Shown here piece by piece: positions 25,558 through 34,353 of a stretch of 64,000 nt of DNA. The notes under the pieces were generated by a model that was not told the origin of the DNA, did no database searches, and worked only from the letters and a program-made list of their open reading frames with translations. The translations under genes were made by a program, and so were the position numbers. Source of the DNA: Paenibacillus caseinilyticus (GTDB taxonomy: Bacteria > Bacillota > Bacilli > Paenibacillales > NBRC-103111); assembly GCF_027533645.1 (NCBI RefSeq), contig NZ_JAQAGY010000005.1:298423-362422 (forward strand), given 5' to 3'. Position 1 is the first letter of the stretch, and every line of letters begins with the position of its first letter.

Positions 25558-25751
25558 AACAATATTATGGGAACATGAACGGAACATTTCAATTCGGTTA
25601 CAAATCCCTCTGAATTTGTCGTCTAATCTAATTTTTGCCAAAATAATGTCAGGACAAGGCGGGTATGGCTTCTATCCGCTGCGGAAACCGTGCCGCTTCG
25701 CTCCTGCCTGCATGCAGGGGAACATGCCGCAGGCCGGTAAGAGCTCTGTCC

Positions 25752-26546
25752 CTACAAAAACCGGGCGTAGGAGGAGTCGGCGGGAATGGCTTCGGTAATC
25801 CGCTGCAGTGTGCCGCGCATCTCCTGCAGCACGCGTCGGCCCAGCCAGTCCGGCGGCAGCAGGGCCGGCGGCAGCATCGGATCGGCGAGATACAGGCCGC
25901 TTAGGACTTCGCCGAGCTTCAGGAAGAACGTGAAGAGATCCAGCGGATCCGCAGCTTCTCCCTGTGCGAGCAGCCGGTCGGCGGCCGGCCGGCCTTCTTC
26001 CGCGTACCAGGCGCCCTTCTCCCGGTATTCGCGGTCCGCCGCCGTCAGCTCCCAGATCCCCGAGGCATCCGCGGGGGTGACGGCCCTTCCCTGCATCTCG
26101 CCGTGGAACAGCGCGGCTTGGTCCGTCACGCCGTGCTTGACGAGCAGCTCCTGCACCTCTTCACCATAATCCCAGGGTGAGATATAGACGCTGTGGTACA
26201 GCAGGCCGAAGCCGGTCTGGCGGATATCGGCGCGGAAGGCGTCCCGCTTGCGCCGCTCCGCTTCGGGAATTTCGAGCATCACGAGGTGCCACTGGCCGTC
26301 CCAGGGCTTGTCGTAGAGCAGCGGCTTGCGGTTAATGGACCGGATGAAGGCCCGGCCGGCTTCCGTAATCCCGTACACGGAGCGGGAGGGCGATACGGCA
26401 TAGCCGTTCTTCTTCAGGTGCGACAGGGCGTTGCGTATGACAGGGGCGGAATAGTCCCGGCGTTCATAGATCCGGATGAGCTCCTGCGTGTCCATGGATG
26501 CGGACCGGGAGAGCAGGAACAGGATTTGTTTCTCGATCGACAGCAA
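25752..26546 (-). CDS. PaaX family transcriptional regulator
   Basis: This 264-residue protein has an N-terminal winged-helix (residues about 1-80, with NALSHLKKNGYAVSPSRSVYGITEAG) followed by the PaaX central and C-terminal regions (WDGQWHLVMLEIPEAERRKRD, DYGEEVQELL, DPLDLFTFFLKLGEVL). PaaX proteins repress phenylacetyl-CoA catabolism in some bacteria, but no such genes are nearby, so the target is unknown. The TTG at 26546 is chosen because AGGAGGTGGG lies 8 nt upstream. Confidence 0.82.
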   Translation of the reverse strand: MLSIEKQILFLLSRSASMDTQELIRIYERRDYSAPVIRNALSHLKKNGYAVSPSRSVYGITEAGRAFIRSINRKPLLYDKPWDGQWHLVMLEIPEAERRKRDAFRADIRQTGFGLLYHSVYISPWDYGEEVQELLVKHGVTDQAALFHGEMQGRAVTPADASGIWELTAADREYREKGAWYAEEGRPAADRLLAQGEAADPLDLFTFFLKLGEVLSGLYLADPMLPPALLPPDWLGRRVLQEMRGTLQRITEAIPADSSYARFL

Positions 26547-26565
26547 AAAAAGCCCACCTCCTATT

Positions 26566-26594
26566 GACAAAGGCAACAATTGGTTGTAACATAA
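26566..26594 (+). promoter_or_regulatory. Putative promoter of the PEBP-domain gene
   Basis: TTGACA is followed after 17 nt by TAACAT. The spacer holds the dyad CAAC-AATTG-GTTG, which could be an operator for the divergently encoded PaaX-like regulator. Confidence 0.45.
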
Positions 26595-26718
26595 AATACA
26601 ACGAACGTATTAAATTTAATTACAATCCTAAAGATGACTCGGCCGTCATCCGGTATGCTGCTCTTATTATACCGGAAGAGGTGCCGCTTGAACATTCCGG
26701 GATGGAGGAGCGAAGAAG

Positions 26719-27690
26719 ATGAGAAGAAGTGTTATGATCTGCCGGTGGGCTGCTGCTGCGGCCGCCATGTCCCTGATGTTGACCGCTGGCGCGGCGAATG
26801 CCGCCGCCCCCGCCAAGGAGCGGGATGTTATGAAGAATGTCGGCAGCTATCTGCAGTGGAATTCGCCTGTTACGGTGAAGCTGGACGGCAAGGAACTGCC
26901 CGTACAGGGTGAGATGGTGGACTCGAGGATTCTTGTCCCGTTCCGGACCGTCTTCGAGGCGCTCGGGGCCAAGGTGACCTGGGACGGGGCCTCAGGGACG
27001 GCATCGGCATCGGCAGAGGCCGGCGGGGGGACGCGCACGGTTGTGGTTCGGCCGGGCGAAGAGGAGATCGGGATCGACGGAATCGCGTATACATACGATA
27101 TTCCGGCGGTGAACCGCGGCGGAAGCCTGCTGGTGCCTGTGCGCGCTATCCCCGCCGCCCTCGGCACCGGGTTCGGGTGGGACCTGGCCAGCCGGACGCT
27201 GACACTGGAGTCCGTACCGCCGGGCCGCAGCGGCTTCACGGCGGGATCGCCGGCCTTCGGCGCCTATGGCGATATGCCCGCACGGTTTGCGCACGGGGCA
27301 TCGGCGGACGGGCGGGACGTGAATCCTCCACTGCAGTGGGAGGGAGCGCCGCAGGGCACGAAGTCCTTTGCCGTCGTGATGTACGATCTGCATCCCATTG
27401 CGGACAACTGGATTCACTGGAGCGTGCTGAATCTGCCGGCGTCCTCCCGGGGCCTGGAAGAGGGCGTCGCAGGTGCGATCCGGGAAGGAGAGGAGACCAA
27501 CCCTTACTTCGGCATGGGGCCGCCTCCGCATTCGGGAGACCATCCGTACCGGATCGTGGTGTACGCGCTCGATACGGAGAAGGTGGAGCTCCCTGCCGCT
27601 CCCGTATTCTTTGAAGACCTCGACCCGGCATTGAAAGAGCACGCGCTTGCCCGGGCGGAGTGGACCGGGTACTTCCGGGGAGCCGAGTAA
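26719..27690 (+). CDS. Secreted protein: copper amine oxidase N-like domain fused to a YbhB/YbcL (PEBP) domain
   Basis: This 323-residue protein has a signal peptide (about residues 1-28, AGAANAAA). Residues about 50-160 form a copper-amine-oxidase-N/stalk domain of the kind common in Paenibacillus surface proteins (DGKELPVQGEMVDSRILVPF and RGGSLLVPVRAI). Residues about 172-323 are a phosphatidylethanolamine-binding protein (Raf kinase inhibitor-like) domain with DVNPPLQWEGAP, DPxxxxWIHW-like DNWIHWSVLN and GMGPPPHSGDHPYRIVVYALD. Bacterial YbhB proteins have no settled function. GGAGGAG lies 8 nt before the ATG. A ligand-binding role on the cell surface is plausible. Confidence 0.87.
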   Translation: MRRSVMICRWAAAAAAMSLMLTAGAANAAAPAKERDVMKNVGSYLQWNSPVTVKLDGKELPVQGEMVDSRILVPFRTVFEALGAKVTWDGASGTASASAEAGGGTRTVVVRPGEEEIGIDGIAYTYDIPAVNRGGSLLVPVRAIPAALGTGFGWDLASRTLTLESVPPGRSGFTAGSPAFGAYGDMPARFAHGASADGRDVNPPLQWEGAPQGTKSFAVVMYDLHPIADNWIHWSVLNLPASSRGLEEGVAGAIREGEETNPYFGMGPPPHSGDHPYRIVVYALDTEKVELPAAPVFFEDLDPALKEHALARAEWTGYFRGAE

Positions 27691-27977
27691 GCCTGCGGCG
27701 GGCCGAGCCGGGGGGGGGGGGGGGACTCAGGTCTGATCGTTCACCTTCCTCCAGCCGGGGATGAGGGTGAACAGCTTCTCCCCTATGGGTGCTGTGCTCC
27801 AGTGACCGGAGGAGTATTGCACGAGGCCGCAGCCGGCCGGGCTGCTTGCTGCCCTCCCTGGCCATGCAGCAAGCTAGGCCTTCTCCGCTCAGCCAGGAAC
27901 GACAAAGAGAGACTGCCTCCCGGCAGTCTCCCTTTGTCGTTCCAGCACGGATTCTCATCAGAGATGATAAACCCTTC
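27691..27977. other. Intergenic region with a 15-G run and two inverted repeats
   Basis: This stretch separates convergent genes. It holds an uninterrupted run of 15 G at 27710-27724, a 9-bp inverted repeat (GCTTGCTGC at 27844-27852 with GCAGCAAGC at 27866-27874) and a 21-bp near-perfect stem at 27896-27943. No gene is seen. Confidence 0.75.
27896..27943. terminator. Long hairpin between convergent genes (probable bidirectional terminator)
   Basis: GGAACGACAAAG plus GAGACTGCC pair with GGCAGTCTC plus CTTTGTCGTTCC (one mismatch, 4-nt loop). It lies 35 nt past the trxB stop. A distinct U tail is missing on either strand, so termination is likely but not certain. Confidence 0.55.
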
Positions 27978-28931
27978 TTATGCGTTCAGCGTCTGGCTCC
28001 AGTCATGCACCATGTGGCCTTCGAGGAATTTCTCGCACTCGAGGGCCGCCATGCAGCCGCTGCCCGCCGCGGTGATCGCCTGGCGGTACTTGTTGTCCTG
28101 CACGTCGCCGCAGGCGAATACGCCCGGTACGTTGGTCATCGTGGTGCCCGGTGTTACCTGGATGTAGCCGATCTCGTCGGTCGTGATCTGGCCGTTCAGG
28201 AAGCCGGTGTTCGGCGTGTGGCCGATCGCGACGAAGATGCCGTCGGTCTCCAGGATCTCTTCCGCACCGGTCTCGTTGTTCTTGACCTTGAGTCCCGTTA
28301 CGCCTCTGTCGCCGGAGATGACTTCAAGCGGCGTGTTGTTCAGCGCCCAGGAGATCTTCGGGTTCTTGCGCGCACGGTCCTGCATAATCTTCGAAGCGCG
28401 GAGCTCCGTACGGCGGTTGACCAGCGTAACTTCGGATGCGAAGCGGGTCAGGAAATCCGCTTCTTCCATGGCGGAGTCGCCGCCGCCGACCACGATAATC
28501 TTTTTGTTGCGGAAGAAGAATCCGTCACAGGTAGCGCACGTGGATACGCCGCGTCCGATGCTTTCCTTCTCGTTGGTGATGCCGAGCAGCTTCGCGGATG
28601 CGCCGGTAGAGATGATGATCGTCTCGGAAACGAGCTCGCCGATGCCTTCCACTTGAAGCTTGAACGGACGCTGGGACATGTCGACGGAGTTGACCCAGCC
28701 GGTCTTGAACTCGGCGCCGAAGCGTTCAGCCTGCTTGCGCATGTTGGCCATGAGCTCTGGGCCCATGATGCCGTCCGGGAAGCCCGGGAAGTTCTCTACT
28801 TCGGTCGTGGTCGTGAGCTGGCCGCCCGGCTCCGGTCCTTCGATGACAAGCGGGCTCAGGTTGGCGCGGGCAAGATAGATCGCGGCAGTCAGGCCGGAGG
28901 GGCCGGTGCCGATGACGATGGATTTATACAT
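27978..28931 (-). CDS. trxB: Thioredoxin-disulfide reductase
   Basis: This 317-residue protein is a low-molecular-weight thioredoxin reductase: FAD motif GTGPSGLTAAIYLAR (9-23), redox motif CATC (Cys132/Cys135) in STCATCDGFFF, NADPH motif VVGGGDSAMEEA (147-158) and GVFACGDV near the C-terminus. It passes electrons from NADPH to thioredoxin in the cytosol. AGGAGG lies 9 nt before the ATG, and a promoter is visible upstream. Confidence 0.95.
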   Translation of the reverse strand: MYKSIVIGTGPSGLTAAIYLARANLSPLVIEGPEPGGQLTTTTEVENFPGFPDGIMGPELMANMRKQAERFGAEFKTGWVNSVDMSQRPFKLQVEGIGELVSETIIISTGASAKLLGITNEKESIGRGVSTCATCDGFFFRNKKIIVVGGGDSAMEEADFLTRFASEVTLVNRRTELRASKIMQDRARKNPKISWALNNTPLEVISGDRGVTGLKVKNNETGAEEILETDGIFVAIGHTPNTGFLNGQITTDEIGYIQVTPGTTMTNVPGVFACGDVQDNKYRQAITAAGSGCMAALECEKFLEGHMVHDWSQTLNA

Positions 28932-29009
28932 AACAAGTTCCTCCTAAGGGTGCATGGTTTGGTGTGGCTCTGTTGAATATCCAGGTGTACAAAAAGTGAC
29001 TATGTTCTC

Positions 29010-29038
29010 ATTATACCGATGCCCTTCTTCCGCGTCAT
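29010..29038 (-). promoter_or_regulatory. trxB promoter
   Basis: On the minus strand a perfect TATAAT (29010-29015) is preceded after 17 nt by ATGACG (29033-29038). It lies about 80 nt upstream of trxB. Confidence 0.6.
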
Positions 29039-29196
29039 GACCCGATCATGAACATTTCATGAAGAACGAATGAAGATGGCGGCTTCCCGGAAGGCTGGCC
29101 GGGAAGGAGATAAGCCTGCAAGCCTTGGGCGGATCCTCCGCCGGTTTGGGTTCCGTCCCGCAATTCTGGTATGATGACAGGGGAGGGGGCTGCTCA

Positions 29197-29751
29197 ATGG
29201 AATTCATCACGCGAGGGCAATGGGACCAGAAGCTGTGGGACCAGATGGAGCCGGTGTACCACGAAGGCTTCCCGCCGCATGGCCGCAAGCCGGTCCGTGT
29301 TATACGGAGTGCCGTCGAGAAAGGCGGAGGCTTCCTTCATGCGGGGAGGGAGCGGGAGGCGGTAGCAGCCATGGCCCTCACCGGCAAGCTGGCGGAGATC
29401 CGGGCTCTGCTCATCGATTATATAGCGGTAGGGGAAGCGGTGCGCAGCGGAGGTATGGGGCACCGGTTCTTGAATGAAATCAAGGCATGGGCCCAGGATC
29501 AGGGACTCGAGGGCATTGTCATTGAGATTGAATGCGAAGAGACCCCGGTGAACCGCAGACGTTCCTCTTTTTGGGAGAAGAACGGGTTTCAGCGGGTAGG
29601 GGACTATGTTCATCAATATATATGGGTGCCGGAGCCGTATCAGGCGATGGTGTACGCCTTCGATTCCTCGGCGGAGCTGCTCCGCCGGGACGGGGAGACG
29701 CTGTTCCGGCTAATGGGCGGGTTTCACGCCAAGGCCTATTCCGGGCACTGA
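29197..29751 (+). CDS. GNAT family N-acetyltransferase
   Basis: This 184-residue protein has the GNAT core: strand IRALLIDYIAV, acetyl-CoA loop GEAVRSGGMGHRFLNEI and the later FWEKNGFQRVGDYVHQY. It acetylates an unknown small molecule or protein. GGGAGGGGG lies 7 nt before the ATG. It sits 15 nt upstream of the UDP-sugar pyrophosphorylase gene, so both are likely in one operon with the alcohol dehydrogenase gene. Confidence 0.85.
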   Translation: MEFITRGQWDQKLWDQMEPVYHEGFPPHGRKPVRVIRSAVEKGGGFLHAGREREAVAAMALTGKLAEIRALLIDYIAVGEAVRSGGMGHRFLNEIKAWAQDQGLEGIVIEIECEETPVNRRRSSFWEKNGFQRVGDYVHQYIWVPEPYQAMVYAFDSSAELLRRDGETLFRLMGGFHAKAYSGH

Positions 29752-29766
29752 TAGGAGGAAGGACGC

Positions 29767-31158
29767 ATGAGTACAAGCTATGAAGCATTGAAGGCGCGGG
29801 CGGAGGCTGCCGGGCAGGAGCATCTGCTCCGTTATTATGCCGAGCTGCCCGAAGAGGGGAAGGCGAAGCTGCTGGAGCAGATCTCCCGCTTGGATATGGA
29901 CCGGATGGCCCGTCTGTTCGCCGGAGTGGGACAGCCCCCGGAGCTGACAGGAACGATGGAGCCCATCGAAGCAGTCCACTGGGTGGACTACAGCGAGGCA
30001 CAGCAGCGTCAGTTCGAAGCCGCCGGCTGGGAGGCGCTGCGCCAAGGCCAGGTAGGGGCGCTCGTCGTCGCGGGCGGGCAGGGAAGCCGGCTGGGCCACG
30101 AAGGCCCCAAAGGCACGTACGATATCGGGCTGCCGTCGGGCAAGTCCTTGTTCCAGCTTCAGGCGGAGCGGATGCTGCGGCTCTCCCGCCTGGCGGAGCG
30201 TACCCTGCCGTGGTATATCATGACCAGCCCCGAGAATCACGGGGATACGGTACGATTCTTCGAGTCGCACAGCTATTTTGGTTATCCCAGAGAGGATATC
30301 GTGTTCTTCCGGCAGGGGGTTCTGCCTGCGCTGGATGAAGAGGGCCGCGTGCTCCTCTCCGCGAAGGACGAGATCTCCTTCGCGCCGAGCGGCAACGGCG
30401 AAGTGTTCGCCTCCCTGAAGCAGTCGGGCGCCCTGGAGGACCTGAAGCGCCGCGGCGTAGAGTGGCTGTTCTACTACAACGTAGACAATGCGCTGATCGC
30501 GATCGCAGACCCGGCGTTCGTCGGCGTGGCTGCGCATTACAATCATCCGGTCGCGACGAAAGTCGTCGAGAAGTCGTACCCGGAGGAGAAGGTGGGCATT
30601 CTATGCCGGAGGAACGGGCGGCCCGCCGTAGTGGAATACACCGACGTGCCGCCTGATCTGATGTACGAGCGGGACAGCCGCAGCCGGTATGTGTACGGCC
30701 TCGGCAATATCTCGATCCACTTGTTCCGCACGGATTTCATCGAGAAGCATGCGGAGACGGACCTGCCGTACCATGCGGCCCACAAGAAGATAAGAACCTT
30801 GGATGAGGCCGGAGAACCGTACACTCCTCAGGAACCTAACGCGTATAAGTTCGAACGGTTTATCTTTGACTTCTTCCCTCTGATGGAGGAGATGACCGTG
30901 CTGCGCATGGAGCGGGAGAGGGAATTCGCTCCGGTCAAGAACAAGGAGGGCGCGGACAGCCCGGCCACAGCGAGGGAGCTGGTGCTGGGTCTGCATAAGC
31001 GGTGGCTCCTGGCGGCAGGAGTCGACCCGGCAGCGCTCGAAGGCCGGGAGATCGAGATCTCCCCGCTGGACTCCTTCGGAGGCGAAGGCTTGACCGAAGA
31101 GGTGCTCCGGCGGTACGGACTGGAAGTCACAGGCACTGCCATACAATTTGAAGAATAG
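29767..31158 (+). CDS. UDP-sugar pyrophosphorylase of the UDPGP (UAP1-like) family
   Basis: This 463-residue protein has the eukaryotic-type UDPGP fold: nucleotide loop VVAGGQGSRLGHEGPKGTYDIGL (from about residue 99), SFAPSGNGEVF, and the sugar-binding region YYNVDNALIAIADP. It should form UDP-sugar (UDP-GlcNAc or UDP-glucose) and pyrophosphate from UTP and sugar-1-phosphate. The family is unlike the bacterial GalU or GlmU types; Bacillota carry it as an extra gene. GGAGGAAGG precedes the ATG. Sugar specificity cannot be told from sequence. Confidence 0.87.
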   Translation: MSTSYEALKARAEAAGQEHLLRYYAELPEEGKAKLLEQISRLDMDRMARLFAGVGQPPELTGTMEPIEAVHWVDYSEAQQRQFEAAGWEALRQGQVGALVVAGGQGSRLGHEGPKGTYDIGLPSGKSLFQLQAERMLRLSRLAERTLPWYIMTSPENHGDTVRFFESHSYFGYPREDIVFFRQGVLPALDEEGRVLLSAKDEISFAPSGNGEVFASLKQSGALEDLKRRGVEWLFYYNVDNALIAIADPAFVGVAAHYNHPVATKVVEKSYPEEKVGILCRRNGRPAVVEYTDVPPDLMYERDSRSRYVYGLGNISIHLFRTDFIEKHAETDLPYHAAHKKIRTLDEAGEPYTPQEPNAYKFERFIFDFFPLMEEMTVLRMEREREFAPVKNKEGADSPATARELVLGLHKRWLLAAGVDPAALEGREIEISPLDSFGGEGLTEEVLRRYGLEVTGTAIQFEE

Positions 31159-31170
31159 GGAGAGATCATC

Positions 31171-32331
31171 ATGAACACATTCACATTCCACAACCCTACG
31201 AAGCTGATCTTCGGCAAAGACACACTGGAGCAGCTCCGCACGCAAATCCCGCAAGGCAGCACGGTTCTCGTCGTGTATGGCGGGGGCAGCATTAAGCGCA
31301 GCGGCCTGTACGACAAGGTCATCGGACATCTGAAGGAGATCGGCGCGAAGGTGCACGAGCTGAGCGGCGTCGAGCCGAATCCGCGGCTGACTACGGTGCA
31401 CAAGGGCGTCGAGATCTGCCGCAGCGAAGGCGTGAGCTTCATTCTCGCCGTAGGCGGAGGCAGCGTAATCGACTGCACGAAGGCGATCGCGGTCGGGGCG
31501 AAGTACGCGGGCGACGTGTGGGAGATCATCACGCGCAAGGCGGCGGCCCAGGATGCGCTGCCGTTCGGCACCGTGCTGACGCTGGCGGCGACCGGTTCCG
31601 AGATGAACTCGGGCTCGGTCATCACGAACTGGGAGACGAAGGAGAAGTTCGGCTGGGGTTCCCCGCATGCCTTCCCGCGCTTCTCGATCCTCGATCCGGA
31701 GTTCACCTTCTCCGTGCCGCGGGACCAGACGGTCTACGGTATGGTGGACATCATGTCCCACGTGTTCGAGACCTACTTCAACCACACGGGCAACACGCCG
31801 GTACAGGACGGCTTCTGCGAGACGATCCTCCGCACGGTGATCGGGACGGCGCCGAAGCTGCTCCAGGATCTGTCGAGCTTCGAGCACCGGGAGACGATTC
31901 TCTACAGCGGCACGATGGCGCTGAACGGCGTCCTGGCGATGGGGGTGCGCGGCGACTGGGCTACGCACAACATCGAGCATGCGGTCAGCGCGGTCTACGA
32001 CATTCCGCACGGCGGCGGTCTCGCGATCCTATTCCCGAACTGGATGGAGCATGTGCTGGACAGCGGCGTAAGCCGGTTCAAGCAGATGGCTGTGAATGTG
32101 TTCGGCGTCGACCCCGCCGGCAAGTCCGACCGGGAGACCGCGCTGGAAGGCATCGCGGCGCTCCGCACGTTCTGGACGTCCATCGGCGCGCCGAGCCGTC
32201 TGGCCGACTACGAGATCGGCGACGACCGGCTCGAGGAGATGGCGGACAAAGCGATGGTCTACGGACCGTTCGGCTTCTTCCAGAAGCTGGACCGCGACGA
32301 TGTGCTGGCGATCTACCGCAAGTCGCTGTAG
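31171..32331 (+). CDS. Iron-containing alcohol dehydrogenase (BdhA/YqhD-like)
   Basis: This 386-residue protein is a group-III metal alcohol dehydrogenase. It has the nucleotide motif [12 protein letters not shown] (96-107) and the four metal ligands Asp193, His197, His266 and His280, matching the YqhD arrangement. It should reduce aldehydes such as butanal with NADPH. It starts 12 nt after the pyrophosphorylase gene with GGGAGAG as ribosome site, and a perfect 13-bp hairpin follows. Confidence 0.93.
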   Translation: MNTFTFHNPTKLIFGKDTLEQLRTQIPQGSTVLVVYGGGSIKRSGLYDKVIGHLKEIGAKVHELSGVEPNPRLTTVHKGVEICRSEGVSFILAVGGGSVIDCTKAIAVGAKYAGDVWEIITRKAAAQDALPFGTVLTLAATGSEMNSGSVITNWETKEKFGWGSPHAFPRFSILDPEFTFSVPRDQTVYGMVDIMSHVFETYFNHTGNTPVQDGFCETILRTVIGTAPKLLQDLSSFEHRETILYSGTMALNGVLAMGVRGDWATHNIEHAVSAVYDIPHGGGLAILFPNWMEHVLDSGVSRFKQMAVNVFGVDPAGKSDRETALEGIAALRTFWTSIGAPSRLADYEIGDDRLEEMADKAMVYGPFGFFQKLDRDDVLAIYRKSL

Positions 32332-32358
32332 CCTCAGCTTCATAGAATAGAATGGACC

Positions 32359-32392
32359 GAGCCCCTTCACCACTTGGTGAAGGGGCTCTTCG
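32359..32392 (+). terminator. Terminator of the GNAT-UDPGP-alcohol dehydrogenase operon
   Basis: A perfect 13-bp stem, GAGCCCCTTCACC with GGTGAAGGGGCTC (32359-32388), has a 4-nt loop and a weak U tail. Confidence 0.8.
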
Positions 32393-32529
32393 GTTCGTGA
32401 AGCGCCGACTTTCCGGAGTGATCCATCCTGGGAGGCCGGGCCGGATCTGAAAGAGGATATGAACTGCGGCCGCGGCTTCCGGCAGCAGCTCCAAGTTAAA
32501 CTGAACCTGGCTGACTAGGGGAATGTTAT

Positions 32530-32856
32530 ATGAAGGAAAAGTATTATTGTCCATGTTGTGGAATATAAAACATTAGATTAGGAGCCGCCTGGTTCGTACG
32601 ATATTTGCGATATCTGCTATGAGGAAGATGATATGGTCCAATTTAATGACCCTTATTATGAGGGAGGAGAGCGAATGTGGAATCGAGCCTAAAAACAAAA
32701 AGAAAATTAATTGATGGCTTCTATGAAAGCGAATTTGATGAAGATGGTGAGTCAATAAAAAAACGTATCATGGATTTAGAATACAACCCCAAACGAGGTG
32801 CTTTCAAGGAGTTATCTGTTGAATTATTCATTATCAAAGAAGAGCTGGAGCCGTAA
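32530..32856 (+). pseudogene. Broken CPCC-type cysteine-rich protein gene
   Basis: An AT-rich stretch begins MKEKYYCPCCG after a GAAGG-type site, then continues in other frames as KTLD-stop-EPPGSYDICDICYEEDD, MVQFNDPYYEGG, and finally ANVESSLKTKRKLIDGFYES down to a stop at 32854-32856. Together these fit the cysteine-rich CPCC family (Y.CPCC...PPGSY.IC.IC.WEDD...GGAN). At least two frameshifts and one in-frame stop break it. The low GC suggests a transferred gene now decaying. Confidence 0.65.
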
Positions 32857-32871
32857 TATCAAGATCAACAT

Positions 32872-32903
32872 AAGCCCGCCCCGTTAAGGGAGCAGGCTTT
32901 TGA
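32872..32903 (+). terminator. Terminator-like hairpin
   Basis: AAGCCCGCCCC pairs with GGAGCAGGCTT around a 6-nt loop, followed by TTTG on the plus strand. It separates the broken CPCC gene from the convergent RCC1-like gene. Confidence 0.6.
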
Positions 32904-32907
32904 GAGT

Positions 32908-34056
32908 TTAATTTGTTCGAAAGTCGACCTGGAGCGGTTTGGGGTGAAAGGTCGCAGAATCGTCGATACCCCATAACCACAGCGTGCCGTCTTTCTTGAC
33001 GGCAGCATCCACCTCGACTCCGTCGCGTTCATCGTTGACGGACACGGACACGACATCCGTCAATCCCTCTATTCGGGCGAGGTCCTTCCATACTTCCGGA
33101 TGTTCCCCGCCCAGGGCTCCCATCCTTAGGGTGAAATAGCCAAGCCCCCAGACGGAACCATCCTTCTTTACGAACAGGGCATGCTTGCCTCCGTTATCGA
33201 AATCCGTCACTTCCGATAAACCGGGCAGCTGATATGGGGAAACCGCGGTGTCAAAACTGTTTTTTTGTTTGGTCGCGAGCACGCCGGTTCCCCATACCCA
33301 TACGGTGCCATCCTTGGCCAGGGCGGAGTCGGTATCAAGCTTCACGATCCCTTTCAGTTCTTTTATTTGCTTGGGGGCGGTCGAGAGAATCGCATTTTCA
33401 TTCAAAATGAAGCCGTACTGACTCTTGGGGTATTCGATGATCCATACGTTTCCATCCTCACGCAAGAAGGACACTCCCGTGGATCCGAAGGCGAGGTCCT
33501 TGATCGAATCCAGGCCTTGAAGCTGTTGGGCTTTCATTAAAGGGATACTGTTTCGGACCCACCGAGGAGCCGACTCAAACATCCACACCTTCCCCTCTTG
33601 ATCCACCGCCAGACCGAGCATTCCATAGAGAATGACCTTCTCGATTCCATGCAGTCCGGACACCTGATCTCCAAGTGATACGTAGACAGGCTCTTTCGAA
33701 ACGTTCGGGTCCTCGGTTTCGATGGTCCAGACGGTTCCGTCTTCCCTCAAAGCCACTGTATTTCCTCTTCCGTAAGCTACGCTCTTCACCTGATCCAATC
33801 CTTTACCTCTCATTAACAGGGAACGATGAAATCCGTCTTTGACCGAGACGGATCGAAGGGCCTTACCCCACACATTCCCTTGGTCATCGAGTGCTAGGGG
33901 AGCGGCAATGGCTTGGACAATCTTGGGTTGTGCCGCTTCGACACGGGCGGCGGCTTGGACGTAAGAGGACGTCCCCGCAGGGATGGCCAATATGGCAGCG
34001 GCTGTTACTACAGCAGAGTAACGCAGCAGCCGGCTCTTCAACAAACCAGTTCTCAT
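32908..34056 (-). CDS. Secreted RCC1-like beta-propeller protein
   Basis: This 382-residue protein has a signal peptide (LLRYSAVVTAAAILAIPAG to about residue 35, with AQAA-type site). The mature part has diverged RCC1-type repeats: LALDDQGNVWGKAL, VALREDGTVWTIE, VDQEGKVWMFES, FLREDGNVWIIE, LAKDGTVWVWGTG, FVKKDGSVWGLGY and VKKDGTLWLWGID, seven in all. The GQLG turn of true RCC1 repeats is mostly lost. The ATG at 34056 has GGAGGT 8 nt upstream. Function unknown; likely an extracellular binding protein. It is related in plan to the lipoprotein at 18193. Confidence 0.82.
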   Translation of the reverse strand: MRTGLLKSRLLRYSAVVTAAAILAIPAGTSSYVQAAARVEAAQPKIVQAIAAPLALDDQGNVWGKALRSVSVKDGFHRSLLMRGKGLDQVKSVAYGRGNTVALREDGTVWTIETEDPNVSKEPVYVSLGDQVSGLHGIEKVILYGMLGLAVDQEGKVWMFESAPRWVRNSIPLMKAQQLQGLDSIKDLAFGSTGVSFLREDGNVWIIEYPKSQYGFILNENAILSTAPKQIKELKGIVKLDTDSALAKDGTVWVWGTGVLATKQKNSFDTAVSPYQLPGLSEVTDFDNGGKHALFVKKDGSVWGLGYFTLRMGALGGEHPEVWKDLARIEGLTDVVSVSVNDERDGVEVDAAVKKDGTLWLWGIDDSATFHPKPLQVDFRTN

Positions 34057-34353
34057 GCAGGTACCTCCATTTACAATGAAATAGTTAGCCATTTAATTCC
34101 ATATAAGTAAACGGGAGTAAGGGTGGAAATGTTTCAGCTCCAGCCTATTTTGCATAGGAAAATATGGTAAGACGTTCAGCCCCCGCGGGATCAGAGAAGA
34201 AGGCGTGCTTCAAGCCGCGGGAAGTACGAATAAAACAGGAGACACGTTTCTGCTAAAAAAGTCGACCGGTCCAACGGCCGGTGGGGCAGGGGAGAGATTC
34301 GTTTATAGCCTTTCTGTACGATAGAGCAGGACTGGGCATGACATGTTGGCGGA
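34057..34353. other. Intergenic region with inverted repeats
   Basis: No gene is seen. A 7-bp inverted repeat (CCCGCGG at 34182-34188, CCGCGGG at 34215-34221) and a hairpin with ACCGG/CCGGT arms near 34262-34283 followed on the minus strand by TTTTTT are present; the latter probably terminates the small membrane-protein operon. Confidence 0.55.

Noticed and set aside
29082..29106. Hairpin CTTCCCGG/CCGGGAAG between trxB and the GNAT gene
   Set aside because: It lies upstream of both genes, has no U tail and no matching partner structure, so no role can be supported.
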